From assembly GCA_951828515.1 (NCBI GenBank), contig OX639992.1:5372217-5436216 (forward strand): DNA of 64,000 bases, read 5' to 3'. The DNA comes from an uncultured Poribacteria bacterium. Lineage in GTDB: Bacteria > Poribacteria > WGA-4E > WGA-3G. A program made the position numbers and the translations under genes. Every line of letters begins with the position of its first letter. The first letter of the stretch is position 1. The notes below the pieces were generated by a model that saw only the letters and a program-made list of their open reading frames with translations, did no database searches and had not been told where the DNA came from. Positions 45,051 to 52,784 of this stretch are shown one piece after another.

Positions 45051-45074
45051 AGGTGCGGTTTCCCAACCGCACCT
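45051..45074. repeat. Intergenic hairpin repeat (REP-like)
   Basis: AGGTGCGGTT (45051-45060) and AACCGCACCT (45065-45074) are perfect 10-bp arms, 20 bases after the aconitase stop. Same arms as the hairpin at 8542-8562. Confidence 0.6.
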
Positions 45075-45106
45075 CAGAAAGAGATTTGACTTAAAGGAGC
45101 AGCACG

Positions 45107-45379
45107 ATGCCTTATTCGGATTATCCCCACGGAAGTATTGCAGCCCGCGGCGAAGAGATATATTATCATCGGCTCCGTGAAAAAGTTGAATCAAAGCATA
45201 AAGGCAAATTTCTGACTATTGACATCGAGACAGGAGCCTATGAGATTGACGCTGATGAGGTGGCATCCTCCATGCGTCTTCTTGAAAGGCATCCTGAGGC
45301 TGTTCTTTACTGTGTGCGAATAGGGTTTCCGGCAGCTCATCGCATTGGTTTTAAGATTTCGGACCGGTACAATGATTAA
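45107..45379 (+). CDS. Hypothetical protein of the type paired with clan AA aspartic proteases
   Basis: The 90-residue product (IAARGEEIYYHRLREKVESK, FLTIDIETGAYEID, RLLERHPEAVLYCVRIGFPA) belongs to a small conserved type that I know chiefly as the upstream partner of short clan AA (retropepsin-like) aspartic proteases starting MIKGxVTA. Here the next frame begins MIKGEITAYQ at 45372, overlapping this stop, but breaks off after about 16 codons. AAAGGAG precedes ATG 45107. Molecular function is not established. Confidence 0.6.
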   Translation: MPYSDYPHGSIAARGEEIYYHRLREKVESKHKGKFLTIDIETGAYEIDADEVASSMRLLERHPEAVLYCVRIGFPAAHRIGFKISDRYND

Positions 45380-45866
45380 AGGGGAAATTACAGCATACCA
45401 AGAAGTTATTTCCGTACTATGGGAAAATCTGCTCAAGCCTCTATCGCCAATGTGCTCAAATTGATGCGGATGAGTTTGACATAGAATCGATCCAAGGAGA
45501 AATTCTCAAGGAGGCGAAAGCGTATAGCCACGAAACGGACGATCCGCTTGAAATCCTAACACTGCTTCAGCACCACGGTGGCAAGACTAATCTAATAGAT
45601 TTTACGACTGATCACCTTATCGCTCTCTTCTTTGCTTGTGATCGCTCAGCCTCTCTTAAAGAGGATGGCAGGCTGATTCTTTTGGAAAAGAACGAGGAGC
45701 GAAAAAATCAGATTTTGCGCCTCAAAATCCGCGAAATCGCGTTATTGCCCAGAAAAGTATATTCTTGCGGCATCCAGACGGCTTTCTCAATCCTGATAAT
45801 GTGGCGATAATCACGATCAAAGCCTATTTTGCCTTAAAAACGGATTTTTCCCGCCCTACTGATTAA
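45372..45866 (+). pseudogene. Decayed FRG-domain gene (with remnant of a clan AA protease start)
   Basis: From 45412 one frame reads PYYGKICSSLYRQ and continues through the FRG core LLQHHGGKTNLIDFTTDHLI then ALFFACDRS, up to about 45707. The FRG end, RVIAQKSIFLRHPDGFLN, continues in another frame from about 45699 to TAA at 45866. The switch lies at an A6 run (45702-45707). The 5' end is also broken: the ATG at 45372 opens another frame (MIKGEITAYQEVISV) that looks like a clan AA protease start and stops early. FRG proteins are often linked to phage defence or toxin-like roles. No intact frame remains. Confidence 0.7.
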
Positions 45867-46028
45867 CATTAAGAGAATTTTTTGACGTAATTCCAGCAAA
45901 ACACGGAATAACTGACAGTTAAACATTACACAAAACTGCAAATCCGTCCCCAAAACAGCGTTTGTTTATATGGATTTCTTGAGAAAAATAGGTTCTGGTA
46001 GACATCTATTGTTTGTCAAGGGAAAGGT

Positions 46029-46057
46029 TTGACTTTATTGTGGAAGTATTGTATATT
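46029..46057 (+). promoter_or_regulatory. Sigma-70-type promoter of the HicB/RelE-like pair
   Basis: TTGACT (46029-46034), exactly 17 bp, TATATT (46052-46057). Transcription would begin near 46064, placing the structured leader at the RNA 5' end. Confidence 0.75.
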
Positions 46058-46063
46058 ATATAG

Positions 46064-46145
46064 AACTTGCTGGACAGGGGTTCCACCTCGGCACATACCA
46101 AGTGCCGAGTCCTGTCCGTACCTGTGGAACGGTAGCGTGCAAGTT
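46064..46145 (+). ncRNA. Structured, pseudoknot-capable leader
   Basis: Four perfect complementary pairs are packed in 82 bases: AACTTGC/GCAAGTT (46064-46070 with 46139-46145), GGACAGG/CCTGTCC (46072-46078 with 46111-46117), GTTCCAC/GTGGAAC (46080-46086 with 46124-46130) and CTCGGCAC/GTGCCGAG (46087-46094 with 46102-46109). The second and third pairs cross, so together they form a pseudoknot closed by the first. The element starts at the predicted transcription start and ends 60 bases before the antitoxin gene. It may be a regulatory RNA leader; a DNA-level palindrome of a mobile element is the alternative. Confidence 0.45.
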
Positions 46146-46157
46146 GCAGGTAATCCC

Positions 46158-46208
46158 ATGTTTATAGCAAATGAAGAGTTCTCCATCTTTGGGAGGGACT
46201 ATATATGA
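46158..46208 (+). CDS. Possible 16-aa leader peptide
   Basis: ATG 46158 opens MFIANEEFSIFGRDYI and stops at 46206-46208, overlapping the antitoxin ATG (46205) as ATGA. Short and possibly fortuitous; AGG at 46148-46150 could be its ribosome site. Confidence 0.2.
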   Translation: MFIANEEFSIFGRDYI

Positions 46209-46567
46209 CCCGTATCGTAAGCGATCAGGTTACTGCTGATGGCATGCCAGACCAACCCGTTGGAGAGGCGAAAATTCAGTCTGTCGAAATAGTGGATCCT
46301 GTCTATGAGGAGCCCTATGCTGCTTGTATAACAAAAAAGTCTAGTGGATGGCGAGGTTGGATACCAGATATTCCAGAGGTGAAGTGCGAGGCGAAGACAA
46401 GATCGCAATTGTTAGAGACCCTTGCGACCAAGCTTCGTGAAGCGTTAGCGTCTCGTGAAGAGGCTTGGGATCAGCAGCTTGAGGCAGATATAGAATCTGG
46501 GAAGCTTGAGCGTCTACGCGAAGAAGCCCTTGAAGATATAAAGGCTGGACGGGTGATTGATTTATAA
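46205..46567 (+). CDS. HicB-like antitoxin
   Basis: The 120-residue product contains a HicB-type domain (PYAACITKKSSGWRGWIPDI, then TRSQLLETLATKLREAL) and a C-terminal helix of the kind seen in antitoxins paired with RelE toxins (WDQQLEADIESGKLERLREEALEDIKAG). GGGAGGG (46191-46197) precedes ATG 46205. It overlaps the toxin frame by 11 bp and sits behind its own promoter and structured leader. Likely neutralises the toxin and represses the operon. Confidence 0.8.
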   Translation: MTRIVSDQVTADGMPDQPVGEAKIQSVEIVDPVYEEPYAACITKKSSGWRGWIPDIPEVKCEAKTRSQLLETLATKLREALASREEAWDQQLEADIESGKLERLREEALEDIKAGRVIDL

Positions 46568-46925
46568 GACGACGCATAAGTTCTGGGATTACTATCGGAG
46601 GCTTCCACAAGAAATTCAAAATCGTGCGGATAAGCAATTTGAACTTCTAAAGCAAAATCCGGAGCATCCTTCTCTGCAGTTAAAGAAGACGCAGCGTGGC
46701 ACGTATTGGTCTGCGAGAGTTACCGACGATTATCGTGCATTGGCAATTGAGAACGATGGCATTATGACGTGGGTCTGGATCGGATGGAAAGTGTTGCCTA
46801 CCTCCCATAAATCGCTCGCAGATCTAATCTTGCATCGACATTATCGGAGACAGCGTTTGTCCAATCCACATCATCAACGCTTTGCAGGCTCATCAGGGCA
46901 ACGTTCACCATCGGGTTCGAGATAG
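46557..46925 (+). CDS. RelE/ParE-like toxin, C-terminus uncertain
   Basis: TTG 46557 starts a 122-residue frame. Its first ~80 residues match RelE-family toxins (HKFWDYYRRLPQEIQNRADKQ, LLKQNPEHPSLQLKKTQRG, YWSARVTDDYRALAIEN, TWVWIG). Family members end shortly after with an IGxHxxYDxL-type motif; here the frame reads WKVLPTSHKSLADLI and continues ~30 residues, overlapping the 3' end of the convergent aldo/keto reductase gene by 128 bp. A recent frameshift or loss of the native stop is likely. It may cleave ribosome-bound mRNA if the core folds. Confidence 0.7.
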   Translation: MIYKTTHKFWDYYRRLPQEIQNRADKQFELLKQNPEHPSLQLKKTQRGTYWSARVTDDYRALAIENDGIMTWVWIGWKVLPTSHKSLADLILHRHYRRQRLSNPHHQRFAGSSGQRSPSGSR

Positions 46926-47619
46926 AATAGTTGAGTAAAAAACTGTCCACATCAACATTCGCCATCTCATTGGGGAAGCAGTGCTTCATGAGATTCTGGA
47001 ACGCATTGCTGGTGGTAGAGCGCATCAGCACAATCCCCATCTCCTGTGCAACAGCGTCAGGAATGACCCCACGTCTACCAAACGCATCACAAGTACTCTG
47101 ATACATCAGGTTGTAGTGGATTTGCATCATGTCAAACTCACCAGTGGCAATCAGCTGCTCTGTACCACCGGAGGGACCGTCTGCCGAGAATCCGATAAAT
47201 CGGACTTTTCCTTCCTCCTTGAGTTTGAGATAGGCTGCCAACCCACCACCGTTCAGCATTATTTCTGTGTCGTCCGCGTAGAACCATCCACCGTGAAATT
47301 GCAGGACATCAATATAATCGGTGCCGAGCCGTTGGAGGCTTCCCTCTACATCAGTAGCGATGCCATCTGGATCATAGGCTTCCGTCTTGGTCGCGACGAT
47401 ACACGATTCCCGCCGCCCAGCGATTGCCTTCCCGATAATTGTTTCGCTGTAGCCGCCACCATAGTCGGGTGCGGTATCGAGATAGTTGAGTCCGGAATCC
47501 ATCGCGTAATGGAGCATATTAACGAGCGACGTTTCATCGTGCTCTGGGCGGACCCTACCCCCACCATATCCAATCTCTGATACACTGAGTCCTGTTTTAC
47601 CGAGTGTGCGATATTGCAT
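46798..47619 (-). CDS. Aldo/keto reductase
   Basis: The 273-residue TIM-barrel NAD(P)H-dependent oxidoreductase begins with the family start YRTLGKTGLSVSEIGYGGG and keeps the catalytic tetrad: Asp (NYLDTAPDYGGG), Tyr in the same motif, Lys (CIVATKTEA) and His (LQFHGG). Substrate not known. The leader just upstream is the shared repeat (47620-47659). Its 3' end overlaps the toxin frame on the other strand. Confidence 0.88.
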   Translation of the reverse strand: MQYRTLGKTGLSVSEIGYGGGRVRPEHDETSLVNMLHYAMDSGLNYLDTAPDYGGGYSETIIGKAIAGRRESCIVATKTEAYDPDGIATDVEGSLQRLGTDYIDVLQFHGGWFYADDTEIMLNGGGLAAYLKLKEEGKVRFIGFSADGPSGGTEQLIATGEFDMMQIHYNLMYQSTCDAFGRRGVIPDAVAQEMGIVLMRSTTSNAFQNLMKHCFPNEMANVDVDSFLLNYSISNPMVNVALMSLQSVDDVDWTNAVSDNVDARLDLRAIYGR

Positions 47620-47659
47620 ATTTTTAATTTTTCCTTGCGGGAGAACAATGTGAACTTGA
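47620..47659 (-). repeat. Shared leader repeat, partial copy 3
   Basis: On the minus strand this reads TTCTCCCGCAAGG followed by AAAAATTAAAAAT, ending at ATG 47619, the same arrangement as at 35657 and 59903. Only the 3' half of the repeat is present; it fills most of the gap after the dnaE stop. Confidence 0.7.
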
Positions 47660-47673
47660 GTCTTTGACGGAAA

Positions 47674-50600
47674 TTACACAAAATCCATCTGTGAAGTGCG
47701 ACTTTTATTTCCGCGTATCGTGCGGTTGCTCGGTTTGACACAATTTTCTCCAAATAGCCTCTCGACCTGCTCAATAACCTGTGGTTCATTTGCCAAACTA
47801 TACTTTTGAGCACACCGTGCGATAACTTCACCATAACGAGGGCTCGTGAGACGTAGTATCAGATCCAAATCCCCTTTGTTAGCACGGGCAATTTCTTGAA
47901 GTTTTTCCAATTTCTCGACGTTCTCGACATCAGACTCTGGAATCGTAACCTCAAGCGCGGATGTCTGTTGTTCGCTGACAAACTCAATATCTATCACCCG
48001 ATCTGCCTGTATCTGGCGTTCTTCCCTCTCGGTGTCACCGTTTTCAGACCTCCGATTCCTACTATTCTGATTGACATTGACTTTCCCTCGAATCCAAATT
48101 ACCCTACCTTCAACAAGGTCTCCGGCTGTTTTGTATGCCTCTGGAAAAATAACGACCTCTATCGCGCCTTCCAAATCCTCCAATCCAATCACCGCCATAG
48201 GGTCCCCTTTTCTGGTAGTGATATTCTTAACATCCGTTATCATCCCTGCCACATCGACCTCGGAATCAATACGATGCTCAACGAGGGTTTGGGTACTTGC
48301 GCTCGTGTAATTTTCAATGATGTCACTATATTCTTCAAGCGGGTGTCCGGAAACATAGAAACCGAGTTGTTCCTTTTCATGCTTAAGCCGTTCCAATGGC
48401 TCATATTTCGGAGCATCAGTAAGTGTTACCGTCGCTGTTGGCATTTCTTCTCCGCTGCCAAAGAGACTCATCTGTCCACGGTCCCGTTCTGCCTGCGCGT
48501 TTTGTGCCACCCTCATAATATTATCTAAGTTGATGGCATGTTGTGCGCGGTGTCCTTGAAGTGAATCGAACGCGCCGCTGAGAATTAAGCTTTCGACAGC
48601 ACGCTTATTCACCTGTTTCATATCCACGCGTTCGCAGAAATCCTCTAACGATGTGAATGAACCGCTTTGTTCTCGTGCTTCGACGATTGCATCTATCGCG
48701 TTATCCCCAACACCTTTGACTGCAACAAGTCCGAAACAAATATCATTATCATCCACCGTGAATTCTCTCCGACTGCTATTGACGTCCGGCGGTAAAAGAT
48801 TGATTCCTATTTCCAGAAATTCAGCAAGTTTCTTACATTCGGTACGGTATCGGGTAATTTTCGATGAATCGCCTGCCTCCCCAGTCATCATTGCCGCCAT
48901 GAATTCGTGTGGATAGTGCGTTTTCAGATATGCCATGCGGTAGGCTAACATCGAATAAGCAACGGTGTGCGACTTATTGAAGGCATAGCCAGCGAAAGGT
49001 TCCAACTGTGTAAATACATTCTCTGCTTCTTGTTGCGCGATCCCCTTTTCGACTGCGCCTGTAACAAATTTCTCCCGTTGGGCTTTGAGTAATTCAGGGC
49101 TTTTCTTCCCCATAGCGGAACGGAGTATATCCGCTTCACCGAGGGTAAAGCCCGCCATGTCGCGTGCGATTTGCATGACCTGTTCCTGATAGACACACAC
49201 ACCGTAAGTGTTTTGAAGTGCGTCTTCAAGAGATGGATGGATGTATTGCACTGGCTTCAATCGGTTTTTTCGATCGATGAATTCCTGCATCGTCCCGCTT
49301 TCAAGTGGGCCGGGTCGATAAAGTGCAGGAATCGTAGTGAACTCTTCAAAGTTATCCGGCTTCATCTGTGTAACAACCCGATACATGCCGGAGGAGGTTT
49401 CGAGTTGAAACAAACCTGCAATTAAGCCTTTGCTGATGAGGGAATAGGTTTTTTCATCATCAAAGGGGATATCCTCTAACTTAATGAGTTTACCGTGGTT
49501 TGCCTTAATCATCTGAAGACAGTCGTATGTCTCCGTAAGGCTGCGTAGCCCAAGGGAATCGAATTTAACGATACCGACATCTTCAACGATTTTGCCATCA
49601 AACTGCGCTGCAACCTGGTCATGTTTATCCTTGAAGAGTGGGACGTAGTTCGTCAGTGGACCGTTTGAAACAACGATTGCGGAGGCGTGACAAGAGACGT
49701 GCCGTTTCATACCTTCAACCGACTTGCTAAGACCCATCAATTCCCGATATTGAGGACTGTCAGCGAGTTTCTGGAAGTCAGGCACCTGGTCCAAGACTTC
49801 ATCGAGCGTTATTCCAGGCGTGGATGGAATAAGTTCTGTCAACTTTTCAACATCTTCGAGAGGCACTTCAAGTGCCCGCCCAACATCCTTGATCGCGGCT
49901 TTGGCACCCAATGTAGCAAAAGTTGCGACTTTGCCGACAGAATCTTCACCGTATTTTTTTACAAGGTAATTGATAACATGCTCACGAGCACGGTCGGCGA
50001 AATCAATATCGATATCCGGGGGACTGATACGCTCAAGGTTTAAGAACCGTTCAAAGAGACAATCGTAATCCATCGGATTGAAGGTAATCACATCGAGGGC
50101 GTAAAGCACGAGACTGCTGGCGGCTGAGCCACGTGCGGAAAGTGGATAGCCCTGACTGTGTGCATATTTCACGTAATCCCACACGATGAGGAAATAACCG
50201 GAGTAGTCGGTTTTGCTAATAGTATCCAACTCGTAATCGAGTCTCTGCCGAATTGGCTCAGAGAGTTCACCACCATATTTTTCTCGCAAGCCTTGGTAGC
50301 AGAGCTCTTTGAGGTAACTATCATTTGTGTGGCCTTCGGGGACCCCGTATTCCGGCATCACATTTTTGCCATAATCGAGTTCGAGATTACACCGATTCGC
50401 AATCTCAAGCGTGTTTGCGAGGGCTTCGGGTGGATACTCCTTAAGTGCTTCCCGCATTTCATCAACACTTTTAAAGTAGAAATGATTATCGAACCGCAGT
50501 CGATTTTGCTCTTTAACAGTTTTTTTCGTCTGTATACAAAGAAGCACATCGTGCATTTCGTGGTCGGATTTGCGGAGGTAGTGGCAATCGTTTGTGGCGA

Positions 50601-51204
50601 CGAGCGGAAGATTGTATTCTTTCGCCAATTGAACCATCACCGGGTACGCTTCAAGTTCTTTATCAATGTAGTGGTTTTGTACCTCAACGTAGAGGTTATC
50701 TTTCCCCATTATCTCCATCAGCGTTTTGAAGTTTTGGATACCTTCTTCTCGCCGGTTTGAGCAAAGGAGTTGCGGTACCTGCCCTTGAATACACCCCGTC
50801 AATGCAATAATTCCGGCGTGGTATTCACGTAGGATTTCCATGTCGATGCGGGGTCTGCTGTAAAAGCCCTCTGTGTACCCAAGCGATATTAATTTTAGGA
50901 GATTCTGGTAACCGGTTGCATCTTGGGCAAGAAGCGTGAGGTGGTAGGGAGAACCCTGTTCCTTTCCGCGCGTCAATCGACTGCCGGGAGCAACATATAC
51001 TTCGCACCCAACAATTGGGTTAACTCCCGCCTTTGTCGCTTTACTGTATAATTCCCAGGCACCGAACATGTTGCCGTGGTCAGTGAGTGCGACAGCCGGC
51101 GCGCCATTTTTGACTGCCCAATCGACCATGTCCTGAATACGGCACGCGCCATCCAACATACTATATTCGCTATGATTGTGTAAGTGAATAAATTCGGTTG
51201 CCAT
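47674..51204 (-). CDS. dnaE: DNA polymerase III subunit alpha
   Basis: Replicative polymerase catalytic subunit. I start at ATG 51204 (MATEFIHLHNHSEYS) because GGAGGAAAG lies directly upstream; 1176 residues is normal. The N-terminal PHP domain (HLHNHSEYSMLDGA, VALTDHGNMFG) is followed by the polymerase active site PPDIDIDFAD (395-404), the fingers and KSHTVAYSMLAYRMAYLKTHYP motif, helix-hairpin-helix region and an OB-fold (VAGMITDVKNITTRKGDPMA). It is the DnaE type without an exonuclease domain. The C-terminus is long enough for tau contact. Confidence 0.97.
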   Translation of the reverse strand: MATEFIHLHNHSEYSMLDGACRIQDMVDWAVKNGAPAVALTDHGNMFGAWELYSKATKAGVNPIVGCEVYVAPGSRLTRGKEQGSPYHLTLLAQDATGYQNLLKLISLGYTEGFYSRPRIDMEILREYHAGIIALTGCIQGQVPQLLCSNRREEGIQNFKTLMEIMGKDNLYVEVQNHYIDKELEAYPVMVQLAKEYNLPLVATNDCHYLRKSDHEMHDVLLCIQTKKTVKEQNRLRFDNHFYFKSVDEMREALKEYPPEALANTLEIANRCNLELDYGKNVMPEYGVPEGHTNDSYLKELCYQGLREKYGGELSEPIRQRLDYELDTISKTDYSGYFLIVWDYVKYAHSQGYPLSARGSAASSLVLYALDVITFNPMDYDCLFERFLNLERISPPDIDIDFADRAREHVINYLVKKYGEDSVGKVATFATLGAKAAIKDVGRALEVPLEDVEKLTELIPSTPGITLDEVLDQVPDFQKLADSPQYRELMGLSKSVEGMKRHVSCHASAIVVSNGPLTNYVPLFKDKHDQVAAQFDGKIVEDVGIVKFDSLGLRSLTETYDCLQMIKANHGKLIKLEDIPFDDEKTYSLISKGLIAGLFQLETSSGMYRVVTQMKPDNFEEFTTIPALYRPGPLESGTMQEFIDRKNRLKPVQYIHPSLEDALQNTYGVCVYQEQVMQIARDMAGFTLGEADILRSAMGKKSPELLKAQREKFVTGAVEKGIAQQEAENVFTQLEPFAGYAFNKSHTVAYSMLAYRMAYLKTHYPHEFMAAMMTGEAGDSSKITRYRTECKKLAEFLEIGINLLPPDVNSSRREFTVDDNDICFGLVAVKGVGDNAIDAIVEAREQSGSFTSLEDFCERVDMKQVNKRAVESLILSGAFDSLQGHRAQHAINLDNIMRVAQNAQAERDRGQMSLFGSGEEMPTATVTLTDAPKYEPLERLKHEKEQLGFYVSGHPLEEYSDIIENYTSASTQTLVEHRIDSEVDVAGMITDVKNITTRKGDPMAVIGLEDLEGAIEVVIFPEAYKTAGDLVEGRVIWIRGKVNVNQNSRNRRSENGDTEREERQIQADRVIDIEFVSEQQTSALEVTIPESDVENVEKLEKLQEIARANKGDLDLILRLTSPRYGEVIARCAQKYSLANEPQVIEQVERLFGENCVKPSNRTIRGNKSRTSQMDFV

Positions 51205-51231
51205 CTTTCCTCCACTGTTTAATAAGTTCAA

Positions 51232-51578
51232 TTATTGTGTATATTAAGAACTATGAAACCAATTTTATAATACCAAAAACGGCCGAAAATTTCCACAATA
51301 AATTTTCTGGTCGATGCGCCTTCAATAGTACTTTCCCGCGAAAAAAATCTACCATTTAACGCGGTGAGGTTGCAAACCTACCAACCAAAGGTTCAAGCAA
51401 AATCTCACAACTGATAACTGAATCCTTCCTCTTTTTATGTTGATACGCTTTCCTGAAACCTGTTATAATATAATGATATTATATTTACAGAACTGCTCCG
51501 GGATCTTATCGTCAGCACGTATTCCACTGGAGCGGAAAAGGTATGTGTTCTTCGTCGCGGATTTTCGCGTTCAATTAG
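51232..51578. other. Divergent intergenic region between dnaE and the MFS gene
   Basis: These 347 bases hold a degenerate REP-like hairpin (GGTGAGGTT/AACCTACC, 51363-51382), a copy of the ATAACTG repeat word (51409-51420) and a promoter for the MFS gene. No gene is supported. Confidence 0.5.
51440..51468 (+). promoter_or_regulatory. Sigma-70-type promoter of the MFS gene
   Basis: TTGATA (51440-51445), 17-bp spacer, TATAAT (51463-51468), about 110 bases before ATG 51579. Confidence 0.65.
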
Positions 51579-52751
51579 ATGGAAAAATCAAGACTTCTCC
51601 TCCTGTTCTTAACCCTATTCTTCGTGATGCTCGGGTTTGGCATCATCATTCCGAATCTCGCTTATTACGCTAAAGATACCGGGGCAACCACCACTGAAAT
51701 CGCTATATTGATGTCTATCTACTCTGGGATGCAACTGTTGTTCGCGCCTCTCTGGGGTAGGCTCTCGGACAAGTACGGCAGAAAACCTGCAATTTTACTT
51801 GGATTGCTTGGGAATGCTGCTGCCTTAGTCGGTTTCGGATTGGCGAAAGACTACGTTTGGCTTCTCATCGCACGTAGCGCAGCGGGTATCGCTTCAGCAG
51901 CCGTGCTACCGAGTGTAATGGCTTACGTCGCTGATATAACCACATCAGAAGAACGTGGTAAAGGGATGGGGTTAATGGGTGCCGCGATGGGACTCGGTTT
52001 CATCCTCGGACCGGCGATCGGTGGTGTCATGGGTAGCCACAATATGCCGTTCTTTGTCGCAGGGGGCTTGTCCATACTCAACTTCATCTTCGCGCTTATG
52101 CTACTGCCAGAATCCCTACAGAAAGACATCGCTGATGAAACAGGTGGAGACCACCACGAATGGGTCTCTCCACGCGAAATATTTCGTCAGACGACCTTGA
52201 AATCACCTCTCACGCCTCTTTTCCTTGTTGCATTTTTCTCAACTTTCAGCTTCGCAGGATTGGAGATGACGTTCCCTCTGTTTATTGAGGATCGTTGGAA
52301 CTACGGCGAGAAAGAAATGGGATGGATGTTCATGTTTATGGGTGCGATTGCAGTGCCACTACAGGGTGGCTTGCTCGGAAGATTAATAAACAGCTTGGGG
52401 GAACGGCGTATCATCCTTATCGGGTTACTCCTCAGCGCGATAGGCATGGCGCTTTTGCTCAACGCCTACTCTTTCGTAACACTCACCCTATATCTCACTA
52501 TTGCAGGTGTTGGCAATCAACTCATCCGTCCAACGAATGCCTCGTGGATTTCTAAACAGACGCGGATTGGTCAAGGTGCGGCTATCGGTATTATGGATGC
52601 CTTCTTAAGCTTGGGACGCATCTTGGGACCGCTCCTCGGTGGTTGGCTCTACACAAAAGAGGCGTATCCTTATGCGGTGCTGGCGGGGATTTTAGTTCTT
52701 ACAACGTTCTGCTTGTATATCCCTTTGCGACGCATTAAGGAGCGAGATTAG
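51579..52751 (+). CDS. MFS drug/proton antiporter (DHA1-like)
   Basis: The 390-residue membrane protein has the 12-helix layout of the major facilitator superfamily. Motif A is GRLSDKYGRKP after the second helix, and antiporter motif C is seen as MGLGFILGPAIGG in helix five. This points to proton-driven export of small hydrophobic compounds, as in TetA/Bmr-like transporters. Substrate cannot be told. A promoter precedes it but no good ribosome site lies before ATG 51579. It is convergent with the FG-GAP gene. Confidence 0.88.
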   Translation: MEKSRLLLLFLTLFFVMLGFGIIIPNLAYYAKDTGATTTEIAILMSIYSGMQLLFAPLWGRLSDKYGRKPAILLGLLGNAAALVGFGLAKDYVWLLIARSAAGIASAAVLPSVMAYVADITTSEERGKGMGLMGAAMGLGFILGPAIGGVMGSHNMPFFVAGGLSILNFIFALMLLPESLQKDIADETGGDHHEWVSPREIFRQTTLKSPLTPLFLVAFFSTFSFAGLEMTFPLFIEDRWNYGEKEMGWMFMFMGAIAVPLQGGLLGRLINSLGERRIILIGLLLSAIGMALLLNAYSFVTLTLYLTIAGVGNQLIRPTNASWISKQTRIGQGAAIGIMDAFLSLGRILGPLLGGWLYTKEAYPYAVLAGILVLTTFCLYIPLRRIKERD

Positions 52752-52784
52752 AATCTTATCGAGCCGGATGTGGAGTCCACTATT

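Noticed and set aside
46072-46130. HDV-like self-cleaving ribozyme
   Set aside because: The crossing-stem order fits, but the inner stem has 8 bp instead of about 3, the junction between strands is only 6 nt with no P4, and the C-n-AA catalytic context is missing.
46981-47580. 199-aa plus-strand frame
   Set aside because: Antisense to the aldo/keto reductase, whose catalytic tetrad is intact.
47896-48528. 210-aa plus-strand frame
   Set aside because: Antisense to the dnaE C-terminal region; no family likeness.
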